Assembly: GCA_024635795.1 (NCBI GenBank)
Contig: JAGXIH010000017.1
Span: 310,001 to 374,000, forward strand
Source of the DNA: Salegentibacter sp.
GTDB taxonomy: Bacteria > Bacteroidota > Bacteroidia > Flavobacteriales > Flavobacteriaceae
Reading direction: 5' to 3'
Length of the DNA: 64,000 bases
The position numbers were made by a program, and so were the translations under genes. Positions 43,778 to 52,262 of the stretch are shown here, one piece after another; position 1 is the stretch's first letter, and each line of letters opens with the position of its first letter. The notes beneath the pieces are model-generated. The model saw nothing but the letters and a program-made list of their open reading frames with translations. It was not told where the DNA came from and did no database searches.

Positions 43778-44266
43778 TTAAAGTTGATGCGGCTCAACAT
43801 GCTGTGGCCGTTTCCCGTATTTGCGGGTGTCTTCTTTGGTCAATATCCTGAAATCTTCGGTGTGGGAAAGGCTGTTCAGGTTTTCATACAATTCCGGGGG
43901 AAGCTTGGTGAGTTTGCGTTCTTTCAGATCAATCCAGCTCCCCATCATCTCGCAACTGGCGAAATTTCGGCCCTTATAATCGTAAAAGTTGTGGAGGAAT
44001 TCAAAATACATTCCGTCTTTGGACAGGCCTTTTAATTCCAGAGTCACTTTAACCGGATGGCCGGCAAAAACTTCTTTAAAATAATAAACGTGCTCATAAA
44101 ATACCACGGGACCCAGATTATATTTGACCAATTCTTCCTGGCCAAAACCGTTCTCCATTAAAAAGCTCATTCGGGTATGGCTCATAAAATTTATATAGGC
44201 AGTGTTAGCCAGATGACGGTTGGCGTCTGTATCGCTCCAGCGTATATCGAATTCTTTAATGTACAT
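43778..44266 (-). CDS. Acyl-CoA thioesterase, hotdog fold
   Basis: 162 residues. DIRWSDTDANRHLANTAYINF is the 4HBT (4-hydroxybenzoyl-CoA thioesterase) signature with the catalytic Asp, and VVFYEHVYYFKEV follows in the usual place. It probably hydrolyses short acyl-CoA or acyl-ACP. Single leftward gene; the divergent YheT-like gene starts 86 bases away. Confidence 0.87.
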   Translation of the reverse strand: MYIKEFDIRWSDTDANRHLANTAYINFMSHTRMSFLMENGFGQEELVKYNLGPVVFYEHVYYFKEVFAGHPVKVTLELKGLSKDGMYFEFLHNFYDYKGRNFASCEMMGSWIDLKERKLTKLPPELYENLNSLSHTEDFRILTKEDTRKYGKRPQHVEPHQL

Positions 44267-44351
44267 CGCTTATTTTTTAATAAAACTAACAAATATTATT
44301 ATGCATGCATAATTATTGCAATTAAAATTAATTTACTGAAATTAGCAGCGA

Positions 44352-45320
44352 ATGCCATTGATAAAAAGCACATATACCGCTCCGCGAATATTCCGAAACG
44401 CTCATTTTTCGACCATTTATGCTTCCAGCATCAGAAAGGTGGCCTTTAGCACTACGCAACGCTACCGAATTGAACTGGAAGACGAAGACTTTCTTGATCT
44501 GGATCGAAGTTTCTCTTCTGAAGGAAACAGCGGGAAGCTGGTAATCCTTCTTCACGGTCTTGCAGGCAATGCTCAACGCGCTTATATGAAAGCCATGGCA
44601 CGAATTTTTGCTGAAGCCGGCTGGGACACAGCCGCGATGAATTTAAGGGGTTGCAGCGAAGAGATGAACAGGCTTTATCGCAGTTACAATGCCGGAGCCA
44701 CCGAAGATCTGGATGCAGTGATCAAGCATATTTTGGCTGAAAAAAGATATACTGAGATCACTTTAGTTGGTTTCAGTCTAGGCGGGAATTTAATGCTGAA
44801 ATATCTGGGCGAAAATTCTGATATTCCTTCAGAAATAAAATCGGCCGTGGCGGTGTCTACTCCTTGCGACCTGGAAACTTCACTGGAAGAAATCAGTAAA
44901 CCGGGAAATTTTATTTATTCAAAACGCTTTATAAGAAACCTGAAAAAGGAATTATTCAGGAGGCACCTGGCTTTTCCAGAGAAAATTTCAAAAGAGGAAA
45001 TCGCCGGTTGTAAAACGCTTAGGGATATTGATGAGCTCTACACAAGCCGGGCTCACGGATATAAAAATGCGGCTGATTATTATGCAAAATGCAGCTCTCT
45101 TCAATTTTTACCGAATATCAAAATCCCCACTTTACTCATTAACGCTGAAAATGATTCGTTTTTATCAGAAACTTCATATCCCGTAGAAATTGCAAAAAAA
45201 TCTAAAGCAATTCATCTGGAGATCCCGGACAACGGCGGGCACGTAGGATTTATTCAGAATAAAAAAACCTATTATCACGAGGAACGGGCCCTGGAATTTG
45301 TAAAGAACCTTTCAGAATAA
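44352..45320 (+). CDS. YheT-family alpha/beta hydrolase
   Basis: 322 residues. YheT-type opening FRNAHFSTIYAS, then LVILLHGLAGNAQRAYMK, the family's AMNLRGCSEE and the nucleophile elbow GFSLGGNL. The catalytic Asp is in NAENDSFL and the His in NGGHVGF. Substrate unknown; relatives act on lipids. It stands alone before the yicC operon promoter. Confidence 0.9.
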   Translation: MPLIKSTYTAPRIFRNAHFSTIYASSIRKVAFSTTQRYRIELEDEDFLDLDRSFSSEGNSGKLVILLHGLAGNAQRAYMKAMARIFAEAGWDTAAMNLRGCSEEMNRLYRSYNAGATEDLDAVIKHILAEKRYTEITLVGFSLGGNLMLKYLGENSDIPSEIKSAVAVSTPCDLETSLEEISKPGNFIYSKRFIRNLKKELFRRHLAFPEKISKEEIAGCKTLRDIDELYTSRAHGYKNAADYYAKCSSLQFLPNIKIPTLLINAENDSFLSETSYPVEIAKKSKAIHLEIPDNGGHVGFIQNKKTYYHEERALEFVKNLSE

Positions 45321-45381
45321 ATTTTGCGATAAAATTGAAAATCTTCAGAAACGGAGAATTTTAAAATAGCCTTTAGCTCGC

Positions 45382-45411
45382 TTTGCACTGCTTTAGAATT
45401 GATTATCTTTG
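45382..45411 (+). promoter_or_regulatory. Promoter of the yicC-gmk-nadD operon
   Basis: TTTG (45382-45385), 18 bases, then TATCTTTG (45404-45411), both perfect, followed after 20 bases by the yicC ATG. It is the clearest Bacteroidota promoter in the window. Confidence 0.75.
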
Positions 45412-45431
45412 CGCAAGCTTAAAAATCACCT

Positions 45432-46289
45432 ATGATTCAGTCAATGACAGGTTTTGGAAAAAGCGTTACGCAGCTTCCGGCCAAAAAGATTACCGTAGAG
45501 ATCAAGTCTCTTAACAGTAAAAATCTTGATGTAAACGCCCGCATCCCTTCGCAATATCGTGAGAAGGAACTTCAGCTTAGAAATACCATTGCGAAATCCC
45601 TCACCCGGGGAAAAATAGATTTTTCTCTTTTTGTAGAGATCACCGGCGAGGAGACTACCGCAGCCGTTAATCCGGGAGTGGTGCGTAAATACATCGAACA
45701 ATTGAAACAAATTGTTGACGGCGATGAAACTGAATTGCTAAAAATGGCAGTGAGAATGCCGGATGCTTTAAGTACTGCCCGTGAAGAAATTGACCAAAGC
45801 GAATTTAAGGCTATCGAAGAAGCCGTAATAGAAGCCCTGGAAGAAATCAACGATTTCAGAAATGCAGAAGGCAAAGCCCTGGAAAAAGATCTCAAGCTTA
45901 GGGTTGAAAATATTGACCGTTTGCTTCAGGAGGTGATTAAAATTGATCCTGAACGAGTGGAAGCAGTAAGGGAGCGCTTGAAAAAAGGCGTAGCCGATCT
46001 CAGGGAAAATGTTGATGAAAACCGCTTTGAACAGGAACTAGTTTATTATATCGAGAAATTCGATATCACCGAAGAGAAAGTCAGACTGGAAAATCATCTC
46101 GATTACTTTAAAGAAAGCATCGATTCTGAAGATTCCAACGGAAGAAAACTGGGCTTCATCTCCCAGGAAATGGGCCGCGAGATCAATACTATTGGTAGCA
46201 AATCCAACTTTGCTCCAATGCAACAATTGGTGGTGCAGATGAAGGATGAGTTGGAAAAGATAAAAGAACAACTCTTAAACGTACTTTAA
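45432..46289 (+). CDS. yicC: YicC-family endoribonuclease
   Basis: 285 residues, normal length. It starts MIQSMTGFGKS, the family hallmark, and ends with GRKLGFISQEMGREINTIGSKS. YicC proteins are conserved single-strand-specific endoribonucleases; in E. coli YicC affects the turnover of small RNAs. First gene of an operon, with gmk starting on the base directly after its stop. Confidence 0.94.
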   Translation: MIQSMTGFGKSVTQLPAKKITVEIKSLNSKNLDVNARIPSQYREKELQLRNTIAKSLTRGKIDFSLFVEITGEETTAAVNPGVVRKYIEQLKQIVDGDETELLKMAVRMPDALSTAREEIDQSEFKAIEEAVIEALEEINDFRNAEGKALEKDLKLRVENIDRLLQEVIKIDPERVEAVRERLKKGVADLRENVDENRFEQELVYYIEKFDITEEKVRLENHLDYFKESIDSEDSNGRKLGFISQEMGREINTIGSKSNFAPMQQLVVQMKDELEKIKEQLLNVL

Positions 46290-46883
46290 ATGAGCGATGG
46301 TAAACTTATCGTGTTTTCAGCGCCTTCCGGCTCGGGAAAGACTACGATAGTCCAACATTTATTAAAGCAGAAGGAACTTAACCTGGAATTCTCCATATCG
46401 GCGACATCCCGTGAGCCCCGGGAAGGTGAGGTAAATGGCCAGCATTATTATTTCCTTTCTACCGAAGACTTCAAGAAAAAGATAAAAAACGATGAATTCC
46501 TGGAATGGGAAGAAGTTTACCGCGATAACTTCTACGGTACTTTAAAAGCCGAGGTAGAAAGAATCTGGGCAAAGGGAAAGAATGTGATCTTTGATATAGA
46601 CGTGGTTGGAGGCTTGGATATAAAAAATATATACCCGGATAATACCCTTGCTGTTTTTGTAAAACCGCCAAGCATCGAGGAGTTAAAGATCCGCCTAAAG
46701 AAACGCAAAACTGAGAGTGATGATAAGATTAATATGCGGGTTGCAAAAGCCTCGATAGAACTGGCTACAGCACCTCAATTCGATTTTATTATTGAGAATC
46801 ATCATTTGGGGACGGCGCTTAAAGAAGCCTATGATCTGGTAGCCACTTATGTGAACGCGAAAAAGCCCGGGGGAAATGAATAG
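46290..46883 (+). CDS. gmk: Guanylate kinase
   Basis: 197 residues. The P-loop SAPSGSGKTT (10-19), SATSREPREGEVNGQHY and EFLEWEEVY identify guanylate kinase, which phosphorylates GMP to GDP. Adjacent to yicC without a gap and overlapping nadD by eight bases. The yicC-gmk order is conserved widely. Confidence 0.96.
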   Translation: MSDGKLIVFSAPSGSGKTTIVQHLLKQKELNLEFSISATSREPREGEVNGQHYYFLSTEDFKKKIKNDEFLEWEEVYRDNFYGTLKAEVERIWAKGKNVIFDIDVVGGLDIKNIYPDNTLAVFVKPPSIEELKIRLKKRKTESDDKINMRVAKASIELATAPQFDFIIENHHLGTALKEAYDLVATYVNAKKPGGNE

Positions 46884-47460
46884 AAAGGTAGGCCTGTTCT
46901 TTGGCACTTTTAATCCTGTACATATTGGCCATTTGATAATCGCTAACCATATGGCCGAATTTTCTGATCTGGATGAAGTCTGGATGGTGGTTACCCCTCA
47001 CAACCCTTTTAAGAAGAAGAGCAGCTTACTGGAAAATCATCATCGCCTGGAAATGGTCTATAAGGCCTGTGAAGGCTACGAGAATTTGAAGCCCAGCGAT
47101 ATCGAATTTGGCTTATCTCAACCTAATTATACCGTAACCACCCTGGCACATCTTCAGGAGAAATATCCTTCCAACGAATTCTGTCCGATCATGGGGGAAG
47201 ACAACCTGAAAAGTTTCCATAAGTGGAAGAATTACGAGGTAATCCTGGAGAATCACCAGATATATGTTTATCCAAGAATGGCCGTCGGGAATCAGGAGGA
47301 TCAGTTTAAAGATCATCCCAAAATCACCAGGGTTGCCGCCCCGGTTATGGAAATATCTTCAACTTTTATAAGACAGGCGATACAGGAAGGAAAAAACATC
47401 AAGCCTATGCTTCCTGCAGCAGTTTGGGATTATATTAAATTGATGAATTTTTACAGGTAA
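46876..47460 (+). CDS. nadD: Nicotinate-nucleotide adenylyltransferase
   Basis: 194 residues. The nucleotidyltransferase motif GTFNPVHIGHL (10-20) and the ISSTFIRQAI motif (SxTxxR) near the end identify NadD, which makes deamido-NAD from nicotinate mononucleotide and ATP. Last gene of the operon; its ATG lies eight bases inside gmk. Confidence 0.95.
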   Translation: MNRKVGLFFGTFNPVHIGHLIIANHMAEFSDLDEVWMVVTPHNPFKKKSSLLENHHRLEMVYKACEGYENLKPSDIEFGLSQPNYTVTTLAHLQEKYPSNEFCPIMGEDNLKSFHKWKNYEVILENHQIYVYPRMAVGNQEDQFKDHPKITRVAAPVMEISSTFIRQAIQEGKNIKPMLPAAVWDYIKLMNFYR

Positions 47461-47509
47461 AACCATGACTTCTGAAGACTTTTCCGTCGCAGCAATGATT
47501 ATAAAAACA

Positions 47510-47538
47510 AAAAATCCCTCCATAGTGAAGGGATTATT
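47510..47538 (+). terminator. Terminator of the yicC operon
   Basis: AATCCCT (47513-47519) and AGGGATT (47529-47535) arms, A run before and T-rich sequence after, 50 bases past nadD. Confidence 0.7.
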
Positions 47539-47548
47539 TATTAAGATA

Positions 47549-47678
47549 AAGACTGTTTAAAAACCTTTTTTGGCCGTTCAGTTTAGCTGATTGAACCTAC
47601 TTTTTTCATCGTGGAACTACAAGCTGTAGGACGTCGTCTGCCCTCAATGTAACTTCCTCAAAATTTTTAAACAGTCTT
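47549..47678. repeat. 130-bp MITE-like element with 15-bp perfect terminal inverted repeats
   Basis: Both ends are exact inverted copies: AAGACTGTTTAAAAA (47549-47563) and TTTTTAAACAGTCTT (47664-47678). Inside are small hairpins (TCAG-TTTAG-CTGA, CTACA-AGC-TGTAG) and no reading frame. It sits six bases past the stop codon of the LysM gene. No target duplication is clear. It could be a non-autonomous transposable element or a large structured 3' UTR. Confidence 0.6.
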
Positions 47679-47683
47679 AACTT

Positions 47684-48187
47684 TTATTTCTTTTCCAAGT
47701 GTGGCACCCTAAGTACCTGCCCGGGATATATCTTGTCAGGATCTTTAAGCATTGGCTTATTAGCTTCAAAGATCACTGGGTATTTCATAGCATCGCCGTA
47801 ATGTTCCTTGGCGATCTTGCTTAAAGTATCTCCTCGCTCAACGGTGTGAAATTTGGCTTCCGGTTCGGTCTTATCAACCGTCATCCTGTCATCAACTTTC
47901 GCGATACCTTCAGAATTTCCTACCACCAGCACTACTTTTTCTTTGGTGCTCTGGTCCTCGGCTTTTCCGGTAATGGTGGCGACATCATCATCGATCTTAA
48001 TATTTAGATCTTCCACCTGTAATTTAAGGTCCCGCAGGGTAGTCTCCAATTTTGAGGCCGCTTTGGCATTTTCACGTTCCGCTTTCTCGCGGGTATTTTC
48101 TGTTTTTTCGGTTGGCTTTTCAGTCTCTTTTTTATCCTGGCCAAATATCTTTTCTCCGGCGTCTTTAATAAATGAAAATATACCCAT
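47684..48187 (-). CDS. BON-LysM protein (Kbp/YgaU-like)
   Basis: 167 residues. After an N-terminal charged helix (about residues 20-50, rich in Lys, Glu and Thr) comes a BON domain (LKLQVEDLNIKIDDDVATITGKAED) and a C-terminal LysM domain starting FHTVERGDTLSKIAKEHYG. This is the architecture of E. coli Kbp (YgaU), a cytoplasmic potassium sensor. There is no signal peptide here either, so peptidoglycan binding is less likely. Followed by the MITE-like element. Confidence 0.88.
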   Translation of the reverse strand: MGIFSFIKDAGEKIFGQDKKETEKPTEKTENTREKAERENAKAASKLETTLRDLKLQVEDLNIKIDDDVATITGKAEDQSTKEKVVLVVGNSEGIAKVDDRMTVDKTEPEAKFHTVERGDTLSKIAKEHYGDAMKYPVIFEANKPMLKDPDKIYPGQVLRVPHLEKK

Positions 48188-48282
48188 TTTACTTGATTTT
48201 ATTAGTTTACAGTAAATTACGAAAGCAAAACCATACTAATTCCAAAAGGCATCCTAAAATTTTGTTAGATTTCTAAGCAAAA

Positions 48283-48319
48283 AAAACGCCGGAAGATCAT
48301 CAGATCCAACGGCGTTTTT
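48283..48319. terminator. Hairpin terminator-like element
   Basis: AAAACGCCG (48283-48291) and CGGCGTTTTT (48310-48319) with A and T runs. It lies about 95 bases upstream of the LysM gene start and 220 bases before gpsA, in a 351-base gap; which transcript it ends is unclear. Confidence 0.6.
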
Positions 48320-48429
48320 CAAACTAAATAACCAACCAAAAAAACTAAGAAAATCCATTCTTCTCCTTTTCGGAATAAAGAACAGGTAAATAACGGGCTG
48401 CATTTCAGAAGATTGCTTCCTAAGTTTAT

Positions 48430-48450
48430 TTTAACATGTTAAAGTTTAAC
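48430..48450. promoter_or_regulatory. Two overlapping palindromes upstream of gpsA
   Basis: TTTAACATGTTAAA (48430-48443) is a perfect 14-bp palindrome that overlaps GTTAAA-G-TTTAAC (48438-48450). Placed about 65-85 bases before a TATTTTTG element (48513-48520) and 90-110 bases before the gpsA start, they resemble operator sites for a dimeric regulator. The rest of the gap holds one terminator and nothing else recognisable. Confidence 0.4.
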
Positions 48451-48538
48451 CCAATACTCATTATCCCTTATTACATCTAATTCACAAGGTTTCTTTATCC
48501 TTTAATTTTGTTTATTTTTGGCAATAGAAAATCGAATT

Positions 48539-49534
48539 ATGGAAAAATCTCCTTCTTTTGCCGTTATCGGCGGAGGCAGCTGGGCGACTGCAATTGTAAA
48601 AATGCTTAGTGAAAACGTAGACACCATTCATTGGTATATGCGAAGCACTTATGCCATTGAGCACCTAAAGAAACAGGAACACAATCCTAATTATCTTAGC
48701 TCGGTAGAATTTGATATTAATCAGCTCGATCTTAGTTCTGATATCAACAAAACCGTAGAAGCGGCAGATTATCTCATCTTTGCCATTCCTTCGGTTTTTC
48801 TGAAAAGAGAGCTCGACAATCTTAAAGTTTCCCTGGAAGGGAAGGTGATATTTTCCGCAATTAAAGGGATTGTTCCCGAAACCAGCCTCATTGTGGGAGA
48901 ACATTTTGAAGAATACCATTATGTCCCGGCAGACAATATAGGAGTGATTACCGGCCCATGTCATGCCGAAGAAGTTGCCCTGGAGCGGCTCTCTTATCTC
49001 ACCATCGCCTGCACCGATGAAGAGAAAGCAAAGTTGGTTGCCAAGCACCTAAGCAGTGAATACATAAAATGTAAGATAAGTGATGATGTGACCGGCACCG
49101 AATATGCTGCGATGCTAAAAAATATTTACGCCATTGCTGCCGGTATAGCGCACGGACTAGGTTATGGAGATAACTTCCAAAGCGTGCTGATGAGCAATGC
49201 TATCAGGGAGATGAAGAAATTCATCAAGAAAGTACATAAAATGAAGCGCAACATCAATGACTCTGCCTATCTTGGAGATCTTCTGGTTACAGGATATTCA
49301 GTGTTTAGCCGCAACCGTATGTTTGGAAATATGATAGGGAAAGGCTATACTGTGAAAAGCGCCCAGATGGAAATGAGTATGATCGCAGAGGGTTATTATG
49401 CTACCGAAAGCGCTTACAAGATCAACCAGAAAAAAGGAGCGAAAACTCCAATTATTGATGCCGTTTACAGCATACTCTATGAAGGGAAAAACCCTAAAAA
49501 AGTGTTTATTAAGCTCGCAGAAAAGCTAAATTAG
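48539..49534 (+). CDS. gpsA: NAD(P)H-dependent glycerol-3-phosphate dehydrogenase
   Basis: 331 residues from the ATG at 48539; the TTG at 48518 lies within the putative -7 element. The Rossmann motif FAVIGGGSWATAI, the GPCHAEE substrate loop and EYAAMLKNIYAIAAGI with the catalytic Lys identify GpsA, which makes sn-glycerol-3-phosphate from DHAP for phospholipids. Stands alone on the plus strand. Confidence 0.95.
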   Translation: MEKSPSFAVIGGGSWATAIVKMLSENVDTIHWYMRSTYAIEHLKKQEHNPNYLSSVEFDINQLDLSSDINKTVEAADYLIFAIPSVFLKRELDNLKVSLEGKVIFSAIKGIVPETSLIVGEHFEEYHYVPADNIGVITGPCHAEEVALERLSYLTIACTDEEKAKLVAKHLSSEYIKCKISDDVTGTEYAAMLKNIYAIAAGIAHGLGYGDNFQSVLMSNAIREMKKFIKKVHKMKRNINDSAYLGDLLVTGYSVFSRNRMFGNMIGKGYTVKSAQMEMSMIAEGYYATESAYKINQKKGAKTPIIDAVYSILYEGKNPKKVFIKLAEKLN

Positions 49535-49587
49535 GTTTTGATTTACTTCTGAAGTCCTTGCAGAAAGACCAAAAATATTCTGAAAAA

Positions 49588-49983
49588 TTATTTAAGCAAG
49601 ATCCCTTTTTCAGGAATTAAAGGAAGTTCTCGTAGTGCCTTTTCGTTGATGGTGTTTTTTCTGAAGAGAAATTTCTTTTCAAACATTTTATTTTCAGCAA
49701 AAAAAGTTACTTGAAATTCATTATTCAAGGCCAGTACTTCTTCCTGAAGGAATTCAACCTTGGCAAAAGATTTTGACGGAAGCTTTTCAATTTTATGCCG
49801 CATCACCGAGGTCTGATCCTTATCTGAATAACCCCGACTAACGATAAGTACTATTTCCAGAGGATCATCGCGGTCGTTAATGAGGTAAGCATTCCATTCT
49901 TCAGCCCGGAAGTCTTTGTTGAATTGTTTGACAGCTGCCAGATAAACTCCTTTAACTTCAGGTATATTGATATCTCTTTTCAC
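49588..49983 (-). CDS. Conserved hypothetical protein next to pheS
   Basis: 131 residues, starting at a GTG that overlaps the stop of the preceding 55-codon gene by one base (TAGTG). The sequence is soluble and basic (RHKIEKLPSKSF, AENKMFEKKFLF). No domain is recognised. The coupling suggests that it works with the two-span membrane peptide before it. Confidence 0.65.
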   Translation of the reverse strand: MKRDINIPEVKGVYLAAVKQFNKDFRAEEWNAYLINDRDDPLEIVLIVSRGYSDKDQTSVMRHKIEKLPSKSFAKVEFLQEEVLALNNEFQVTFFAENKMFEKKFLFRKNTINEKALRELPLIPEKGILLK

Positions 49984-50150
49984 TAATCCTGAATCTTATT
50001 CTTTGTCCAGGCATAGAGCCCCCACAATATTAGTGCGGCAACTCCCAGGAGAATAGCACCTATTGCAAATTCTATAATTTCCACAACCACCAAAATAATA
50101 ATAACCGCTAGGGCGATAATTCCGAGGATAACTAAACCAGCTGTTTTCAT
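49983..50150 (-). CDS. 55-residue two-span membrane protein
   Basis: Starts ATG at 50150 and ends TAG at 49983-49985. Two helices, VILGIIALAVIIILVVVEII and FAIGAILLGVAALILWGLYA, are followed by a basic tail WTKNKIQD. It is coupled to the 131-residue protein by a one-base overlap. No family is known to me, but its composition and coupling support a real gene. Confidence 0.65.
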   Translation of the reverse strand: MKTAGLVILGIIALAVIIILVVVEIIEFAIGAILLGVAALILWGLYAWTKNKIQD

Positions 50151-50205
50151 GAGTTTTTATTTCTTTACAAGTTAATGATCCCGGGAGAATTAACGAAGAA
50201 ATACT

Positions 50206-51225
50206 TTAAATCGAGGATTTAAACTGCTCCAGGAATCGCACATCGTTCTCGTAGAACATCCTGATGTCACCAATTTGATATAGCAGCATCGCGATTCTTT
50301 CTATCCCCATTCCAAAGGCAAATCCTGAATATTCGGTAGGATCAATATTACAGTTTCTAAGCACATTTGGATCTACCATCCCGCAGCCCATAATTTCCAG
50401 CCAGCCGGTACCCTTGGTGATACGGTAATCGGTTTCGGTTTCAAGGCCCCAATAAATGTCTACCTCCGCACTGGGTTCGGTGAAAGGAAAATATGAAGGT
50501 CTGAGTCTTATTTTGGATTTTCCGAACAGCTGCTTTGTGAAATACAATAAAGTCTGCTTAAGATCGGCGAAACTCACGTCTTTATCAATGTAAAGGCCTT
50601 CCACCTGGTGGAAAATACAATGTGAACGTGCCGAAATCGCTTCATTTCTGAAAACCCGCCCGGGTGAAATAGTCCTTATTGGCGGTTTGTTCTCTTCCAT
50701 ATACCTAACCTGCACCGATGAGGTGTGGGTACGCAAAAGGATATCGGGATCTGTTTGAATAAAGAAAGTATCCTGCATATCACGAGCCGGGTGATATTCC
50801 GGCAGGTTCAATGCGGTAAAGTTATGCCAGTCGTCTTCGATCTCAGGTCCTTCAGAAACATTAAAACCAACATTGGAAAAGATCTCGATAATCTGGTTTT
50901 TCACGATAGATATCGGGTGACGGGCACCAATTTCTATAGGTTCAGCAGGGCGGGAAAGATCGCCATAGACGCCTTTTTCTTCCTGCTTGCTCTCCAAAAC
51001 CTCTTTTAGGGACGTCACTTTGGCTTCAGCGGCCTGCTTCAAAGCATTTACCGCCTGGCCGAAATCCTTTTTCTGCTCATTAGGCACCGATTTGAATTCG
51101 GCGAAAAATCCGTTTAAGATTCCTTTTTTTCCAAGGTATTTTATTCGGAAAGCTTCGATCTGGTCGGCAGTTTCAGCATTGAAAGCTTCAACTTCAGCAA
51201 TATGTTCCTTTATCTTATCTATCAT
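50206..51225 (-). CDS. pheS: Phenylalanine--tRNA ligase alpha subunit
   Basis: 339 residues, standard length. The class II motifs are visible: [23 protein letters not shown] (motif 1 region), [25 protein letters not shown], and [25 protein letters not shown] (motif 2); [17 protein letters not shown] is motif 3. Charges tRNA-Phe together with PheT, which is not in the window. A TAAATTTG -7 element lies 24 bases before the start. Confidence 0.97.
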   Translation of the reverse strand: MIDKIKEHIAEVEAFNAETADQIEAFRIKYLGKKGILNGFFAEFKSVPNEQKKDFGQAVNALKQAAEAKVTSLKEVLESKQEEKGVYGDLSRPAEPIEIGARHPISIVKNQIIEIFSNVGFNVSEGPEIEDDWHNFTALNLPEYHPARDMQDTFFIQTDPDILLRTHTSSVQVRYMEENKPPIRTISPGRVFRNEAISARSHCIFHQVEGLYIDKDVSFADLKQTLLYFTKQLFGKSKIRLRPSYFPFTEPSAEVDIYWGLETETDYRITKGTGWLEIMGCGMVDPNVLRNCNIDPTEYSGFAFGMGIERIAMLLYQIGDIRMFYENDVRFLEQFKSSI

Positions 51226-51249
51226 GGATGCTTTTCTTTTTCAGAAGGG

Positions 51250-51257
51250 CAAATTTA
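51250..51257 (-). promoter_or_regulatory. Putative -7 element of pheS
   Basis: TAAATTTG on the minus strand (51257-51250) matches the consensus and leaves a 24-base leader; no clear TTTG at the expected distance. Confidence 0.45.
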
Positions 51258-51283
51258 GTAAAAATGAATTTTTTAGCAGGGAT

Positions 51284-51640
51284 TTAATGTATATAACCAT
51301 TCTGAATAAAATATTGCACAATGGCTTCTTTCATCAACACGCTTTGTTCCCCGGCTTTAAGCACAGGTAATTGCTCCAGAGTTTTATAGTGTGGCCAGCC
51401 TTCTTCATCATAAAAATCAAATTCATAATAACCATAAGGTTCCAATAGCCTGCAAATGGCAATATGCATAAGATCAATTTTATGGTCTTTTTTGAACTTG
51501 CGGTGTACCTGCCCGAGTTCCTGTACCCCAATCACGTAAATAATTGCGTCAATATCCATTAATTCTCCATCTGCAAACTGCGCTGAAAGCTTATGCTGCA
51601 ATCCTTCCCAGCGTTCTTTTAATTGTTCGTCTCTTGCCAT
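51284..51640 (-). CDS. Conserved Bacteroidota protein of unknown function
   Basis: 118 residues, soluble, no signal. It is rich in charged and aromatic residues (LMHIAICRLLEPYGYYEFDFYDEEGWPHY) and looks like a small helical cytosolic protein. I know it as a conserved family without function. It starts four bases after a perfect TATCTTTG element, so it may be leaderless, and is divergent from cvpA. Confidence 0.7.
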   Translation of the reverse strand: MARDEQLKERWEGLQHKLSAQFADGELMDIDAIIYVIGVQELGQVHRKFKKDHKIDLMHIAICRLLEPYGYYEFDFYDEEGWPHYKTLEQLPVLKAGEQSVLMKEAIVQYFIQNGYIH

Positions 51641-51644
51641 AGCG

Positions 51645-51652
51645 CAAAGATA
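51645..51652 (-). promoter_or_regulatory. TAnnTTTG element four bases before the 118-residue protein
   Basis: TATCTTTG on the minus strand (51652-51645), four bases from the ATG at 51640. Confidence 0.5.
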
Positions 51653-51674
51653 ATATCTTACTTATTGAAATTAC

Positions 51675-51682
51675 TATATTTG
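51675..51682 (+). promoter_or_regulatory. TAnnTTTG element four bases before cvpA
   Basis: TATATTTG at 51675-51682, four bases before the ATG at 51687. With the element for the divergent 118-residue protein it forms a back-to-back promoter pair, 22 bases apart, in a 46-base gap. Confidence 0.5.
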
Positions 51683-51686
51683 AAGA

Positions 51687-52232
51687 ATGAATACAATAGA
51701 TATTGTTCTTGCACTTATCCTGCTCTACGGGTTGGTTAGGGGATTTTTCAGGGGCTTGCTGGCAGAGGTGGCATCGCTGGTAGGTATTGTGTTAGGAATT
51801 TACGGAGCAATCCATTTCTCCTACCTTCTTGCCGGTTTCTTCTCAGAAAATATGGGCTGGGATACTCAATATGTAAATCTTATTGCTTTTGCCATCACCT
51901 TCGTTTTAATTGTATTTCTAATTTCCCTCGCCGGGAGAGTACTTACTAAAATTGCTGTATTTGCTGCTTTAGGTCTGGTCAATAAATTCCTGGGAGGCGC
52001 TTTTGGTTTAATTAAAGTTGCTTTTCTGGCCAGTGTGGTAATTATGTTCTTTAAAGCTACTAATGAAGAAATTGATATAATTTCTGAAGAAAGCCTGGAA
52101 CGTTCTGCTCTTTATGAACCTATTGAGAGTATTGCGCCCATTCTTTTGCCTTCTATCTTAAGGGAGGCCGAAAAACGAGACATTCTGGAGGATTTTGACG
52201 AAATCACTGAAAAAACAGAGGCCCGGGATTAA
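51687..52232 (+). CDS. CvpA-family membrane protein
   Basis: 181 residues with four membrane segments in the first 125 residues, starting with IVLALILLYGLVRGFFRGLLAEVASLVG, the CvpA signature. CvpA was first described for colicin V secretion and is needed for envelope stress tolerance in enterobacteria; its mechanism is unknown. The C-terminus is acidic and cytosolic. The stop codon lies in the loop of a GC-rich hairpin (52217-52242, AGAGGCCCGG/CCGGGTCTCT) that has no T run. Confidence 0.88.
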   Translation: MNTIDIVLALILLYGLVRGFFRGLLAEVASLVGIVLGIYGAIHFSYLLAGFFSENMGWDTQYVNLIAFAITFVLIVFLISLAGRVLTKIAVFAALGLVNKFLGGAFGLIKVAFLASVVIMFFKATNEEIDIISEESLERSALYEPIESIAPILLPSILREAEKRDILEDFDEITEKTEARD

Positions 52233-52262
52233 CCGGGTCTCTAACAGAATATTTAAGTCTAA

